Origin: Billgrantia ethanolica
GTDB taxonomy: Bacteria; Pseudomonadota; Gammaproteobacteria; Pseudomonadales; Halomonadaceae
Length of the DNA stretch: 64,000 nt
Direction: 5' to 3'
NCBI RefSeq assembly: GCF_021404305.1
Contig: NZ_JABFTX010000001.1
Coordinates: 1,116,001 to 1,180,000 of the forward strand
Position numbers and translations under genes: made by a program. This document shows, piece by piece, positions 24,770 to 35,756 of this stretch. Position 1 is the first letter of the stretch, and each line of letters starts with the position of its first letter. Below the pieces are notes generated by a model, which worked only from the letters and a program-made list of their open reading frames with translations, was not told the origin of the DNA and searched no databases.

Positions 24770-26683
24770 CTAGAGTTGCTTGAGAAGCAGTCCAATGATT
24801 TCCTGCTGGCTCAGCTCTGCGGTATTGACCGTCAGTTCTGCTGATTTGGGCACTTCATAGGGGCTGCTGATACCCGTGAAGTCCTTGATTTTGCCTTCAC
24901 GCGCTTTCTGGTAAAGCCCCTTTGGGTCGCGCTGTTCGCAGATATCCAGAGGAGTGTCGACGTACACCTCGATGAAATCGCCGTTCTGGAACAGGGCCCG
25001 AGCGGCGTCGCGGTCGCTACGGAACGGTGAGATGAAGGCGGTAATGACGATGATACCGGCCTCGGCGAACAGCCTTGCCAATTCACCTACGCGACGGATG
25101 TTCTCGGTGCGGTCTTCCTCGCTCATGCCGAGGTCTTTGCACAGGCCGTGGCGTACGTTGTCGCCATCCAGCAGCATGGTATGATAGCCGCGGCGGTTCA
25201 GTTCCACTTCCAGAGCATTGGCCAGGGTCGATTTACCTGAACCTGACAGGCCAGTAAACCAAACGCACTTGCCTTGATGACCATTGAGCTGCTCCCGCAT
25301 GGCCTGGGTAACGCTGGTGCGGTTCCACACGACGTTGGCCTTGCTATCGTGCTCGCGGAACTCGTAGGGCAGTTCGCTATCCAGTGGCTGATGGATCATC
25401 CCCGCCCCAACCGTTACGTTGCTGAGGCGATCGATGAGGATGAAGCAGCCAGTACCGGGGCTGGTGCGGTAATCGTCGATGGGCACCGGCGCCGTCAGTT
25501 CGATATGGCAACGCGCGATGGCGTTGAGATCGAGATTCTCGGCGTGGCGGTGCTCGAGCGTGTTGACGTCGACCTGGTAGTCGATGGCCGTGACCTTGCC
25601 AGCCACGGCCCGGGTGGCAAGCTTTAGGTCGTACAGCTTGCCGGGCTCCAACGGGGCCTCGTGCATCCACACGATATCTGCTTCGAAGCCATTGGCAAGC
25701 GGCACTTTGGCTTCTTCGGCCACGATCCAGTCGCCACGGGAGATATCGATTTCGTCTTCCAGGGTGAGGGTGATCGCTTGCCCCGGGTAGGCAGTCTCTA
25801 GATCGCCATCGAAGGTCACGATTCGTGCCACCTTGGAAACCTTACCGGAAGGCAGAGCCCTTATGATCTGACCACGATGAACGATACCAGCTGCCAGGGT
25901 ACCGGCGTAGCCACGGAAGTCGAGGTTGGGGCGGTTGACGTACTGCACCGGGAAACGCAGGTCGCGCAGGTTTTTATCGTGGCTGATCTCTACGCTTTCC
26001 AGCAGCTCCAGCAGGGTCGTCTTATCGTACCAACCCATTGTCTCGCTCTTGTTGACGACGTTGTCACCCTTGAGGGCGGACATTGGCACGAAGCGAATGT
26101 CGCGCGCGTGGAGCTTCTCGGCAACGGCCTGATACTCCTCGACGATCTCGTCAAAGCGTGCCTGGGAATATTCGACCAGATCCATCTTGTTCACGGCTAC
26201 GATCAGGTGCTGGATGCCCAGCAGATCGGCGATGAAGCTGTGGCGCCGGGTCTGGGTCTGCACGCCGTAACGGGCGTCGATCAGGATGATCGCCAGGTTG
26301 GCGGTGGAGGCACCTGTGGCCATGTTGCGGGTGTACTGCTCGTGCCCCGGGGTGTCGGCGATGATGAACTTGCGCTTGTCGGTGGAGAAGAAGCGGTAGG
26401 CCACGTCGATGGTGATGCCCTGCTCGCGCTCCGACTGCAGACCGTCGACCAGCAGCGCCAGGTCCACGGCGTCGCCGGTGGTGCCGCTCTTCTTGGAGTC
26501 GCGGGTCAGCGCCGCCAGGTGATCGTCGAAGATCATCTTGGAATCGTGCAGCAGCCGGCCGATCAGGGTCGACTTGCCATCATCCACGCTGCCGCAGGTG
26601 ATGAAGCGCAGCAGGTCCTTGTTCTCGTGCTCGTGCAGGTACTGCTCGATATTATCGGCGATCAGTGTCGATTGATGTGCCAT
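24770..26683 (-). CDS. cysNC: Bifunctional sulfate adenylyltransferase subunit 1 / adenylyl-sulfate kinase
   Basis: A 637-residue fusion. Residues 1-430 are the GTPase subunit of ATP sulfurylase: [16 protein letters not shown] (P loop, about 30-45), [12 protein letters not shown] and NKMD. Residues about 455-637 are APS kinase: [15 protein letters not shown] (about 478-492), [17 protein letters not shown], and [13 protein letters not shown]. With CysD it makes APS, then phosphorylates it to PAPS, the donor for sulfotransferases. The start overlaps the cysD stop (TGATG). The kinase fusion, two sulfotransferase-like genes downstream and no cysH/cysIJ in view point to PAPS supply for sulfation. 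Confidence 0.96.
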   Translation of the reverse strand: MAHQSTLIADNIEQYLHEHENKDLLRFITCGSVDDGKSTLIGRLLHDSKMIFDDHLAALTRDSKKSGTTGDAVDLALLVDGLQSEREQGITIDVAYRFFSTDKRKFIIADTPGHEQYTRNMATGASTANLAIILIDARYGVQTQTRRHSFIADLLGIQHLIVAVNKMDLVEYSQARFDEIVEEYQAVAEKLHARDIRFVPMSALKGDNVVNKSETMGWYDKTTLLELLESVEISHDKNLRDLRFPVQYVNRPNLDFRGYAGTLAAGIVHRGQIIRALPSGKVSKVARIVTFDGDLETAYPGQAITLTLEDEIDISRGDWIVAEEAKVPLANGFEADIVWMHEAPLEPGKLYDLKLATRAVAGKVTAIDYQVDVNTLEHRHAENLDLNAIARCHIELTAPVPIDDYRTSPGTGCFILIDRLSNVTVGAGMIHQPLDSELPYEFREHDSKANVVWNRTSVTQAMREQLNGHQGKCVWFTGLSGSGKSTLANALEVELNRRGYHTMLLDGDNVRHGLCKDLGMSEEDRTENIRRVGELARLFAEAGIIVITAFISPFRSDRDAARALFQNGDFIEVYVDTPLDICEQRDPKGLYQKAREGKIKDFTGISSPYEVPKSAELTVNTAELSQQEIIGLLLKQL

Positions 26684-27600
26684 CAGAAATAGCCCTCGCG
26701 CTTCTTCTTCTCCATCGAGCCCGCCTGGTCATGGTCGATGGCCCGGCCGCTGCGCTCGCTGGTGCGGGTCAGCAGCATCTCCTGGATGATCTCGGGCAGG
26801 GTGTCGGCCTTCGACTCCACCGCGCCGGTCAGCGGGTAGCAGCCCAGGGTGCGGAAACGCACCCAGCGCTCCTCCGGCACCTCGCCGGGGGCCAGCGGCA
26901 GGCGCTCGTCGTCGACCATCACCAGCATGCCGTCGCGTTCCACCACCGGGCGCGGCGCGGCGTAGTAGAGCGGCACGATGGGTATCTGCTCGAGGTAGAT
27001 GTACTGCCAGATGTCCAGCTCGGTCCAGTTGGAGAGCGGGAAGGCGCGGATCGACTCGCCCTTGTTGACCCGGGCGTTGTAGAGATTCCACAGCTCCGGG
27101 CGCTGGCTCTTGGGGTCCCAGCGGTGGAACTTGTCGCGGAACGAGAACACCCGCTCCTTGGCGCGGCTCGCCTCTTCGTCGCGGCGGGCACCGCCGAAGG
27201 CGGCATCGAAGCCGTACTTGTCCAGCGCCTGCTTGAGCGCCTGGGTCTTCATCACGTCGGTGTAACCGCTGGAGCCGTGATCGAAGGGGTTGATGCCGGC
27301 GGCACGCCCCTCTTCGTTGATGTGCTCGATCAGCTCCATGCCCACCTCACCGGCCATGCGGTCGCGGAAGGCGATCATCTCGCGGAACTTCCAGGTGGTG
27401 TTGATGTGCATCAGCGGGAACGGCGGCGGCCCGGGGAAGAAGGCCTTGCGCGCCAGATGCAGCATCACCGAGGAGTCCTTGCCGATGGAATAGAGCATCA
27501 CCGGGTTGCGGAACTCGGCGGCCACCTCGCGGATGATGTGGATCGACTCGGCTTCGAGTTGCTTGAGGTGGGTCTGGCGTTCGGGAGAAAGTTGCGACAT
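26683..27600 (-). CDS. cysD: Sulfate adenylyltransferase subunit 2
   Basis: A 305-residue PP-loop ATP pyrophosphatase-type subunit of ATP sulfurylase that catalyses sulfate adenylation while CysN hydrolyses GTP. The PP-loop motif appears as [18 protein letters not shown] (about 46-63); further family segments are [50 protein letters not shown] and [11 protein letters not shown]. Length matches E. coli CysD (302). It is coupled to cysNC by a TGATG overlap and follows cysQ by 27 bp, so it is part of a sulfate-activation operon. Confidence 0.97.
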   Translation of the reverse strand: MSQLSPERQTHLKQLEAESIHIIREVAAEFRNPVMLYSIGKDSSVMLHLARKAFFPGPPPFPLMHINTTWKFREMIAFRDRMAGEVGMELIEHINEEGRAAGINPFDHGSSGYTDVMKTQALKQALDKYGFDAAFGGARRDEEASRAKERVFSFRDKFHRWDPKSQRPELWNLYNARVNKGESIRAFPLSNWTELDIWQYIYLEQIPIVPLYYAAPRPVVERDGMLVMVDDERLPLAPGEVPEERWVRFRTLGCYPLTGAVESKADTLPEIIQEMLLTRTSERSGRAIDHDQAGSMEKKKREGYF

Positions 27601-27627
27601 CGGAAAACCTAGGTAAGCAATCGAAGA

Positions 27628-28452
<825 letters not shown>

Positions 28453-28483
28453 AAGTATCTCCTTCGGACTTACTGGCTCGTGC

Positions 28484-30250
28484 CTAGAAAGACCAGATCA
28501 GTGGTATCAGCGTCACTGCTGTGATACCTACGATCAGGCTCAACGGCGCACCCAGCCGCAAATAATCGGTAAAGCGATATCCACCGGGGCCGAGGACCAT
28601 GAGGTTGGTCTGGTAACCCAGAGGTGTCATGAAGCTGGCCGAGGCAGCAAACATGATGGCGATGATGAAGGGCATGAAACTTACACCGAGTTGCTCGGCA
28701 ACAGCCACGGCGATGGGAAACATCAGTACGGCCGCCGCATTGTTGGTGATCAGCTCGGTGAACAACACCGTCATGAGGTAAACGAGCGTCAGCGCGGCCC
28801 AGGGCGCTAGATCATCTATCAATAGCAGCCACTGCGCGACCTGCGCTGCGGCGCCTGTCTTCGTCATGGCAGCCCCCAGTGCAAAGGAGGAAGCGATGAC
28901 CACCAGCACAGAGAGATCCACGTAGCGTCTTGCTTTGCTCGCCGGCACGCAGCGGGTAACCAGCATGGCACCACCGGCCAGCAGTGCCGCCTCGAGAATG
29001 CTCAACAGGCCCGTGGCGCTTGCAGCCACCATGGCTGCGAGAATTCCCATAGCCACGGGAGCCCTGCGAAAATCGGGCGGGGTGGAGTCGTTCAATGCAC
29101 TAACGAGGAGGAAGTCCTTGCGGTAGCGATACTGATCGACAAAATCTTGTGCGGTTTCGATCAGCAGCGTATCGCCAACCTGCAAGCTAATATCGCCAAG
29201 CTTGCCCGGCAACCGCCTACCATAGCGGGAAATCGACAGAATCACGGCCTGGTAGCGCGAGCGAAAGCGCGATTCACGTACCGTTTGATTGAGTCCACCG
29301 AAGTCCGGCCCGATCACGGCTTCCACCAGGCAGCGCTGGTGGTGGGCAATGTCCAGCTTGTGAACGTCGCCGCTTGCCGGTTTCAGCCCATGGATGCGGC
29401 GCAATTCACGAGCACACTCTGGCGCACCGATGAATATAAGAATGTCGCCTGCCTGCAACTCGGTACTTGGCGGCACAGCGGTGAGTAGGCGTCCGTGCCG
29501 TTCAATATCAGCCAGGTAGCCAAAGCTGAGGTGGCGCAGCCCGGCATCGGCGATGGTCTTGCCCACCAATGGGCCTTTCTCGTTGACCACTACCTCGACT
29601 GAGTATTCGCGTGCCTGCTCCAGTTGCTCCAGCACACCCTGCCGGTTCGGTAACAGGCGGTCGGCGAAAAGGTAGAGAAAGGTGCCGCCTATCAGTACGA
29701 CAGGGACGCCGACCCAGGCGAGCGAAAACATGGCGAGCCCAATTCCTTTCTCGCTCTGCAGCAGGCCATCCACGACCAGGTTGGTGCTGGTGCCGATCAA
29801 CGTGCAAGTGCCGCCGATGATGGCGGCATAGCTGAGCGGCAGCAGCAACTTGGAAGGCGGCAGCTTGAGGCGCCCCGCCCACTCCTGAATGGCGGGGATG
29901 AACATGGCCACCACGGTAGTGTTGTTCATGAAGGCACTCAAACCCGATGCCGGTAGCAAGACGCGCAGTTGAGCCTGTCGCAGCCGCTGTGGCTGACCGA
30001 GCAAGCGATGGGCCAGCCATTGGATGGCACCGGTTTCCTTCAGTCCGGCAGCGACGACATACAACACCGCAATGGTCATGACCCCGGGGTTACCGAACCC
30101 GGCTAGCGCTTCACCTGGCGTAAGGATGCCAGAAACCATTAAAGTCGCCAGCGACGCCATGAGAATGACATCGGCAGCGATTCTTGTAAGGGCCAGCAAT
30201 ACCAGAACTATTCCAATCACACCCAGCGTAGCTATAGCTTCAATCAGCAT
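28484..30250 (-). CDS. SLC13/DASS-type permease with two RCK_C domains (probable sulfate transporter)
   Basis: A 588-residue transporter of the divalent-anion:Na+ symporter superfamily. Hydrophobic helices fill residues 1-190 and about 395-588; two soluble regulatory TrkA_C/RCK_C domains sit between (about 205-290 and 295-375), recognisable by EVVVNEKGPLVGKTIADAGLR and FGGLNQTVRESRFRSRY. The conserved S-N-T/T-N-L type segments are ALSAFMNNTTVVAMFIP with IGTSTNLVVDG, and ELITNNAAAVLMFP with TPLGYQTNLMVLGP. Proteins of this build commonly import sulfate; its place next to cysQ-cysD-cysNC supports that. Only 62 bp separate it from ugd upstream. Confidence 0.88.
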   Translation of the reverse strand: MLIEAIATLGVIGIVLVLLALTRIAADVILMASLATLMVSGILTPGEALAGFGNPGVMTIAVLYVVAAGLKETGAIQWLAHRLLGQPQRLRQAQLRVLLPASGLSAFMNNTTVVAMFIPAIQEWAGRLKLPPSKLLLPLSYAAIIGGTCTLIGTSTNLVVDGLLQSEKGIGLAMFSLAWVGVPVVLIGGTFLYLFADRLLPNRQGVLEQLEQAREYSVEVVVNEKGPLVGKTIADAGLRHLSFGYLADIERHGRLLTAVPPSTELQAGDILIFIGAPECARELRRIHGLKPASGDVHKLDIAHHQRCLVEAVIGPDFGGLNQTVRESRFRSRYQAVILSISRYGRRLPGKLGDISLQVGDTLLIETAQDFVDQYRYRKDFLLVSALNDSTPPDFRRAPVAMGILAAMVAASATGLLSILEAALLAGGAMLVTRCVPASKARRYVDLSVLVVIASSFALGAAMTKTGAAAQVAQWLLLIDDLAPWAALTLVYLMTVLFTELITNNAAAVLMFPIAVAVAEQLGVSFMPFIIAIMFAASASFMTPLGYQTNLMVLGPGGYRFTDYLRLGAPLSLIVGITAVTLIPLIWSF

Positions 30251-30312
30251 CTATTATCTTCTGGGCTATTGGATTGTTGTGGTACGGTTTTGGTCTAGAC
30301 GAAAGAAAAGGG

Positions 30313-31647
30313 TCATTGCAGCGAGTCCCCTCGCCCCACTCCAAAGTAAAGCAAACCTGCTTGCTTTACTCGTGCGGGGTCGAAGAGATTCCGCCCATCC
30401 ACTACCACAGGCGTGGCCAGCTGCTGTTTCAGCCAGTCGAGATCCACGGCGCGGAAGTCTTTCCACTCCGTGCAGATGGCCAGGGCATCGGCGCCTTTCA
30501 CTGCCTGGATGCGGTCGGCCACCAGTATCAGGTCGTCACGGTCGCCATAGATGCGCCGGCACTCACGCATGGCTTGCGGGTCGTAGGCCTGCACTTTGGC
30601 ACCGGCTTCCCACAGGGCTTCCATGAGCATACGGCTGGGGGCGTCGCGCATGTCGTCGGTGTCGGGTTTGAAGGCCAGCCCCCACAGGGCAATGGTCTTC
30701 CCTTGCAGGTCGCCATCGAAGGCCTGCATCAGCTTGTTGAACAGGGTCTGTTTCTGGCGCCGGTTCACCGCTTCTACCGCGTTGAGCAGTTCGGGGTGGT
30801 ATTCTACCTGTGTGGCTGTTCTAGCGAGGGCTTGTACGTCCTTGGGGAAGCAGGAGCCGCCGTAGCCGCAGCCGGGATAAATGAAGTGGTAGCCAATCCG
30901 CGGGTCTGAGCCGATACCGTGACGCACCTGTTCCACGTCGGCGCCCAGCCTCTCGGCCAAGTTGGCTATTTCGTTCATGAAGCTGATCTTTGTCGCCAGC
31001 ATGGCGTTGGCGGCGTATTTGGTCAGCTCGGCGGCGCGAATGTCCATGAACATCAGTTTGTCGCGCAGTCGGTTGTAGGGGGCGTAGCATTCGCGCATCA
31101 GCGCCTTGACCCGCTCCGAGCCGGTACCCACTACAATGCGCGCACCATGGGAGAAATCTTCTATGGCGGCGCCTTCTTTCAGAAACTCGGGGTTGGAGCA
31201 AACGTCGAACTCGGTTTGCTGGCCACGGGCTTCCAGGGCGCTATTGATCGCAGAACGCACCTTGTCCGCCGTACCCACCGGCACGGTGGATTTGTTGATG
31301 ACCACCTTGTAGTCGCTCATGTGCTCGCCAATGGTCTTGGCCACGGCGAGTACGTATTGCAGGTCGGCGCTGCCATCTTCATCCGGCGGCGTACCAACGG
31401 CAATGAACTGAAGTTTACCGAACCCTACTGCCTTGGCCGCATCAGTGGTGAAATGCAGCCGGCCGGCGGCCACGTTCTGCTTCACCATGGCTTCCAGCCC
31501 CGGCTCGTAGATGGGGATCTCCCCGCGTTCCAGCCCTGCTATCTTGTCGGCATCGATGTCCATGCACATCACGTCGTGGCCGACATCGGCAAGGCAAGCG
31601 CCGGTCACCAGGCCTACATAGCCGGTTCCAAATACGGTAACGTTCAT
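30313..31647 (-). CDS. ugd: UDP-glucose 6-dehydrogenase
   Basis: A 444-residue NAD-dependent enzyme oxidising UDP-glucose to UDP-glucuronate in the cytoplasm. It begins [24 protein letters not shown] (Rossmann loop), has [30 protein letters not shown], the hinge helix [20 protein letters not shown], and [18 protein letters not shown] with the catalytic Cys, then [29 protein letters not shown] precedes the ATG. It is the most upstream gene of the leftward locus and would supply glucuronate for the exported polymer, consistent with the PssD/PssE pair and the alginate-lyase-like domain. Confidence 0.96.
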   Translation of the reverse strand: MNVTVFGTGYVGLVTGACLADVGHDVMCMDIDADKIAGLERGEIPIYEPGLEAMVKQNVAAGRLHFTTDAAKAVGFGKLQFIAVGTPPDEDGSADLQYVLAVAKTIGEHMSDYKVVINKSTVPVGTADKVRSAINSALEARGQQTEFDVCSNPEFLKEGAAIEDFSHGARIVVGTGSERVKALMRECYAPYNRLRDKLMFMDIRAAELTKYAANAMLATKISFMNEIANLAERLGADVEQVRHGIGSDPRIGYHFIYPGCGYGGSCFPKDVQALARTATQVEYHPELLNAVEAVNRRQKQTLFNKLMQAFDGDLQGKTIALWGLAFKPDTDDMRDAPSRMLMEALWEAGAKVQAYDPQAMRECRRIYGDRDDLILVADRIQAVKGADALAICTEWKDFRAVDLDWLKQQLATPVVVDGRNLFDPARVKQAGLLYFGVGRGDSLQ

Positions 31648-31729
31648 TGCCGTTCCTTAAAGTCCTGCACGTTCAAGTAGGTAGAACTGATGTTAGGCGT
31701 GCCAGGTTTACGCTGCAGCATGGTTATCG

Positions 31730-33187
31730 TCATGCCAAGGCCTGGGCGCCAGCCTGTGTGTTCATGTTCTCGGCGAGATAGTCGCCACCCAGCGTCACTC
31801 TCATCTCATGCCCTGCCCCTTCGGCCCATTCCAGCAGCTTGGCCTTGAGCGCCGCCTGGGCGTGGGCGTCGCCGTGTACCAGGCGCACTTCCCTTGGCGG
31901 GTGGCGCATGCGGCGTACGAAGTTGAGCAGGTCGTGTTGGTCGGCGTGGGCGGAGTAGCCGTTCACGGTTTCTACACGGGCGCGTATCTCGATGCGCTGG
32001 CCTTCCAGTTCCACCCAGCCGCCGCTGGGTCCGTAGCGCTGTATGTCGCGCCCCGGGGTGCCGTGGGCCTGGTAGCCGGTGAAGAGCACGCAGTGGCGCT
32101 CGTCGGGCAGCATGCGCTTGAGGTAGTTGACCACCCTGCCGCCGCTGACCATGCCGCTGGCGGCGATCACCACCGCGGGCCTGCCGCTCTCTGCCAGGTA
32201 GGCTACGGTGCGCTCGTGGGCTGCGTGGTCGTCTACGGTATAGAGGTTCTCGAAGCTGAGCGGGTGGCGGCCGCTGCGCAGGCGGCGGTGGGCTTCGGCG
32301 TCCCACCAGGGCTTGAGCTCGCGGTAAACTTCAGTGAAACGCGCGGCCAGGGGAGAGTCGACGATGATTTCGAGCTCGCGCCAGCGTTCGCTGCGTGCGT
32401 TGTGTATCAGCCCTTCCAGCTCGTAGAGCAGCTCCTGGGTGCGGCCTACGCTGAAGGCGGGTATCACCACGGTGCCGCCGTTTTCCAGCGCTCTGTCGAT
32501 GGCGGCCTCGAGCCGCTGGCGGCGGTGCACTCTGTCTTCGTGCAGGCGGTCGCCGTAGGTGGCTTCCAGCACCAGCACGTCGGCCCGGTACGGCGGCTTG
32601 GGCGCCGGCAGCAGCGGTGCGTAGGGTGCGCCCAGATCACCGGAGAAAACGGTACGCTGGGCCTTTCCCTGGTGCTGGCCGCTTGATTTCTCCAGCGTAT
32701 CCACTTCCACGTAGGCGGAGCCGAGGATGTGGCCGGCACGCTGCAGCTTGACGCGAATGCGGTGGCGTTGGTCGTCGAGTACGGTGTGCCACTGCTGGTA
32801 CTCCAGCGCTACCAGGCGCCCTTCCACTTCGGCCAGAAAGCGTTCGATCAGGACGCGGTCACGGGTGAAGCCGACCCGCAGCGCATCTTCTATGACCAAC
32901 GGCAGTAGCCGCTGCGAAGGCACCGAGCAGAGAATCGGCCCCTTGTAGCCCGCCGCCAGCAGGTACGGCAGCCGGCCGATGTGGTCGATATGCACGTGGG
33001 TGACCACCAGCGCCAGCACGTCTTCCACCGGGAAGCGCACGGTGTGCTGCTCCAGGCTGTCGACGCGCTCGGCATCCTGGCCTTGGAACAGGCCGCAATC
33101 CACCAGCAGGGCGCGACCCTCGGCAACTTGCAGCCGGTGGCAGCTGCCGGTCACACCTGCGCCACCACCGTGATGAAGTATATTCAT
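31730..33187 (-). CDS. Metallo-beta-lactamase/beta-CASP RNA-processing nuclease
   Basis: A 485-residue protein of the CPSF73-like exonuclease family. The metallo-beta-lactamase core has VVTHVHIDHIGRLPYL (H-x-H-x-D-H), an HILGSAYVEV strand and FSGDLGAP; the inserted beta-CASP domain (about 210-390) has VLEATYGDR, IPAFSVGRTQELLYEL and VVIAASGMVSGGRV; the C terminus has VETVNGYSAHADQHDLLNFV and VHGDAHAQ, the RNA-specificity (RMMBL) domain. It probably acts as an RNA endo/5'-exonuclease. It ends 82 bp upstream of ugd; a functional tie to the polysaccharide genes is not evident. Confidence 0.88.
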   Translation of the reverse strand: MNILHHGGGAGVTGSCHRLQVAEGRALLVDCGLFQGQDAERVDSLEQHTVRFPVEDVLALVVTHVHIDHIGRLPYLLAAGYKGPILCSVPSQRLLPLVIEDALRVGFTRDRVLIERFLAEVEGRLVALEYQQWHTVLDDQRHRIRVKLQRAGHILGSAYVEVDTLEKSSGQHQGKAQRTVFSGDLGAPYAPLLPAPKPPYRADVLVLEATYGDRLHEDRVHRRQRLEAAIDRALENGGTVVIPAFSVGRTQELLYELEGLIHNARSERWRELEIIVDSPLAARFTEVYRELKPWWDAEAHRRLRSGRHPLSFENLYTVDDHAAHERTVAYLAESGRPAVVIAASGMVSGGRVVNYLKRMLPDERHCVLFTGYQAHGTPGRDIQRYGPSGGWVELEGQRIEIRARVETVNGYSAHADQHDLLNFVRRMRHPPREVRLVHGDAHAQAALKAKLLEWAEGAGHEMRVTLGGDYLAENMNTQAGAQALA

Positions 33188-33686
33188 GCAGCGTGCTTAT
33201 GCATAATTAGATAAGAATTAACAGCACTAGGGTGGCCACACGTTGCTTGAGCGTAGCGACTAGACTGTGATCTACCCAGCTTCAGTGGCACCGCTCAGGC
33301 ACGCTACCGCCCAGGGATTGATCCGGGCATTTCCCTGGCCCTGATGCTTGGCGATACCATGTGCAGGGACGGGGCGTTGCATAAACGCGAACGAGAAAGC
33401 CTCAGGGCACAGCTAGCCCTGGGCAGTTGCTTTCACGGTCCCTCGTCGAGCCAGGTGCTCGACTTACCAGGCTGCGCCTCGCATTGCTTTCTCTGCGATG
33501 CGTGCGGTGCGGCCTTACCCTGCCGGGTATCGTTATTGGAATAGCAGAATTCTACGGCACTCATGGCAGATGCTCTACTACCATGTGTGAGTAAATAGCC
33601 TTGACATCTCAAGCATTTGCTCAATTGCTACTGTTTGATGAAACGTCTCAGCCTTTTCTCTGCCGAATTGGCTCATCGACGCTGGA
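33188..33686. other. Intergenic region, no confident gene
   Basis: About 500 bp between the beta-CASP gene and the small membrane-protein gene, whose stop is at its right edge. One 66-codon plus-strand frame (33344-33544) ends with a C-x-x-C-x-x-C-x(5)-C cluster that resembles a zinc knuckle, but no ribosome binding site or family match is visible, so I do not call it. No terminator hairpin or tRNA was seen. Confidence 0.5.
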
Positions 33687-34175
33687 TCAACGACAGCGCC
33701 ACACTGCCAACCGGTGCAGCAGCGCGAGAAGTATCAAACCGGCGGAGAGCCAGCCGAGACCGAGCAGCAAGGTGCCGAACCCGCCGGGCAGGGTGTGTGG
33801 TGGGCGATAGCTCATGCCGTGCTCGGCAAGGCGTGCCACGAGGTAGGTGAATGCTGCGACCAGCGCCAGCGCGGTGCTGGAGCGCCTTTCGGCCAGGTAC
33901 CGTGTGATTCGCCAGGGCTCGCCGGCTGGCTTGGCCTTGGCGGTGGCTCCGGCCTTGGCACCGGCTTTCGCGCTGGCCTTGCTCTTCGGCTTGGGCTTAG
34001 CGGTTTTCGCGGCGGCTCGGCCGCTGCGGCCTGGCGAGCGCCGGGCCTTGGTACCACCCTTGCCGGCACCGAACGAGAAGCCGGAAGCCACCCAGCGCAG
34101 CAGGCGGGAAAGCGCCCACCCCAGCGTGAAGAGGACGGATAACGCTAGGCTACCCATCACCAGGAAATAGGTCAT
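33687..34175 (-). CDS. Hypothetical membrane protein with Ala/Lys-rich linker
   Basis: A 162-residue protein with one N-terminal transmembrane helix (about 2-25), a low-complexity basic Ala/Lys/Pro/Gly stretch (about 35-95) with AKAGAKAGATAKAK-type repeats resembling a histone-H1-like tail, and two C-terminal helices (about 108-125 and 138-158). The low-complexity stretch would face the cytoplasm under the positive-inside rule. ATG at 34175 is chosen over a TTG at 34205, although neither has a good ribosome binding site. It follows the 98-residue gene by 13 bp, probably in one operon. Function unknown. Confidence 0.6.
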   Translation of the reverse strand: MTYFLVMGSLALSVLFTLGWALSRLLRWVASGFSFGAGKGGTKARRSPGRSGRAAAKTAKPKPKSKASAKAGAKAGATAKAKPAGEPWRITRYLAERRSSTALALVAAFTYLVARLAEHGMSYRPPHTLPGGFGTLLLGLGWLSAGLILLALLHRLAVWRCR

Positions 34176-34188
34176 AGAGGAGTGCAGT

Positions 34189-34485
34189 TCAGGCAATGCG
34201 CCCAAGGGTCTGCAAGGTGCGCAGCAGGACTGCCACGCTCTCCCTGGGCTGTGCGTATTCGTTCATCAGCGACTTTAGCCGCTGCTCGAAGACCTGCTGA
34301 CGCTGCTGCTGCTCTTCCGCTTCAAGCTCTGCCAGGCTACGCACCGGCGGCCCCGTGGGGATATCGAGCTTCGGGTTGGGCTTTTCCAGCTCACGCAGCG
34401 CTTCGGCGAAGGCGTCGTCCAGCTCTCGAAACTTGCGCAGTTTCTCGCGCTCATCCATGGAACGGTTGGGTTTTTGGTTTCTCAT
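34189..34485 (-). CDS. Hypothetical 98-residue charged protein
   Basis: A small soluble protein, rich in Glu/Arg/Gln and predicted almost wholly helical, with LRKFRELDDAFAEALRELE, a short Pro-rich turn (KPNPKLDIPTGPPV) and EAEEQQQRQQVFEQRLKSL. No family is recognised. GGAT lies shortly before the ATG. It is followed after 13 bp by the membrane protein with the basic linker, so the acidic-helical and basic proteins may interact; that is inference from charge and adjacency only. Confidence 0.6.
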   Translation of the reverse strand: MRNQKPNRSMDEREKLRKFRELDDAFAEALRELEKPNPKLDIPTGPPVRSLAELEAEEQQQRQQVFEQRLKSLMNEYAQPRESVAVLLRTLQTLGRIA

Positions 34486-34845
34486 GTCTATCCGTTTTTA
34501 CTCAAGTACCTGATGGCTTACCCAGCGGCACCTGCTATCGAAGAGCCCCAGTATACCGCCAAACCCCTGTCTAGCGAAGAAACGACCTTGCGCTACGCTA
34601 AAAGTACAGACGGCCGGACGCAAAGGAGCTGCGTATCATTCTCAGTACGTATTATGCACAAACGGTCAAACTCGTTAACCAAACTTGCCTTTGGCTGCCA
34701 CCCCAGCGCATAAAGAGATGCATAAAAGCCATAAAAAAAGCGGGCGTTATGCCTGCCGGGCTCTGCCCAGGCGCCAGTGAGGGCACCAATGTTTTGGCAG
34801 ACGCAGCAAACGAGACGTTGCTGCTGAATCGAGCAAGGGACAGTT
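34486..34845. other. Divergent intergenic region upstream of the AraC-type gene
   Basis: About 360 bp without a convincing gene, between divergently read genes, so it should hold promoters for both. Seen directly: an A-run (AAAAAAAGCGGGC) near 34734 and an interrupted inverted repeat GCAGCAA (34803-34809) / TTGCTGC (34818-34824), 22 bp before the AraC-type start codon, which could be a 5'-UTR hairpin or an operator. Confidence 0.45.
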
Positions 34846-35670
34846 ATGTTTAACGAGATGATGCGGGCGGAGATCTGGCTGCAAGACCATCTGGATAGCC
34901 AGCAGGGAATAGAAGACCTCGCCAGCCGACTCGGTTACTCAACCTCCCAGGTGCGGCGCAGGTTCAAGCAGTGCTTCGGTCTGTCTCCAAGTGCATACCG
35001 TGACAGTTTACGCCTGGACAAGGCAGCTCGCTTGCTGACCTTGACTCCACTTTCTATACGAACCATTGCCAGCCAGTGCGGCTACCAGAACCATTCCGCG
35101 TTCAGTCGCGCTTTCCAACGATACCACAATCAGACACCGCGCCAATACCGTCAGGCGTTACGTTTGAAACTTCGCCACAATCCTTATTGCAACGAGGGAG
35201 ACCGTAAACCACCGACGTTTGAAATACGTCATTCGGATATGCGCCATGCCCTGGTGACCCGACTATATCGCCAGCCGCACAACCCCGCCTTGAGCATGCT
35301 CAAGGCTTGGCGGCAGCACGCCAAGGGTACGGAAAGCTTATCCGAGCGCCTGAAGCGCGGCCGTATCATCGCCTTGATGCACAACACGCCGCTACCCAGC
35401 GCAACGGACCGAATCGATGTCGGGCCGGTAGTCAGCCAGAGCGAGGCGCAGGGCATTCCCATTCCACCCTCGTTCCGCCTGCTGAAGGTGCCCTCTCAGC
35501 AGCAGGCCTGCGTAACGGTAGAGTCGCTGGAAGAGATACCGGATGTGGTGCAGTACTTGATTTGCGAAGGATTACCCGCAGAGCACTACCACGCCACGGG
35601 AGAGGCGCTGCAGGTAGAGTGGACGCCGGAAGAGATCATGATGCGGCTACCGGTAAAAAAGAACCGCTGA
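34846..35670 (+). CDS. AraC-family regulator with C-terminal GyrI-like domain
   Basis: A 274-residue transcription regulator. The DNA-binding AraC/XylS domain is N-terminal (about 5-105): two helix-turn-helix units, IEDLASRLGYSTSQVRRRFKQCFG and IRTIASQCGYQNHSAFSRAFQRYHNQTPRQYR. The rest (about 120-274) resembles the GyrI-like/effector-binding fold found in Rob- and SoxS-type relatives, with a drug-binding role in several members. AAGGGACAG precedes the ATG. It converges with the mvaT-like gene; a 12-bp hairpin separates them. Target genes and ligand cannot be inferred. Confidence 0.88.
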   Translation: MFNEMMRAEIWLQDHLDSQQGIEDLASRLGYSTSQVRRRFKQCFGLSPSAYRDSLRLDKAARLLTLTPLSIRTIASQCGYQNHSAFSRAFQRYHNQTPRQYRQALRLKLRHNPYCNEGDRKPPTFEIRHSDMRHALVTRLYRQPHNPALSMLKAWRQHAKGTESLSERLKRGRIIALMHNTPLPSATDRIDVGPVVSQSEAQGIPIPPSFRLLKVPSQQQACVTVESLEEIPDVVQYLICEGLPAEHYHATGEALQVEWTPEEIMMRLPVKKNR

Positions 35671-35722
35671 GCCTTGCGCTTTGGCCGAGAACGGGTTTTC
35701 GAACAAGGACCAGCAAACCGAA

Positions 35723-35749
35723 CGAAGCCGGGCCAATGGCCCGGCTTCG
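35723..35749. terminator. Bidirectional hairpin between convergent genes
   Basis: A perfect 12-bp stem CGAAGCCGGGCC / GGCCCGGCTTCG with an AAT loop lies between the AraC-type stop (35670) and the mvaT-like stop (35757). There is no strong U run on either side, so it may be an intrinsic terminator of the weaker kind or a 3'-end stabiliser for both messages. Confidence 0.7.
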
Positions 35750-35756
35750 CACGTAA

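Noticed and set aside
33344-33544. Small plus-strand frame ending in a C-x-x-C-x-x-C-x(5)-C cluster
   Set aside because: No ribosome binding site, no family match, and stands alone; the Cys cluster may be chance.
34474-34713. 79-codon plus-strand frame upstream of the AraC-type gene
   Set aside because: No ribosome binding site, atypical composition, and it overlaps the start of the divergent gene.
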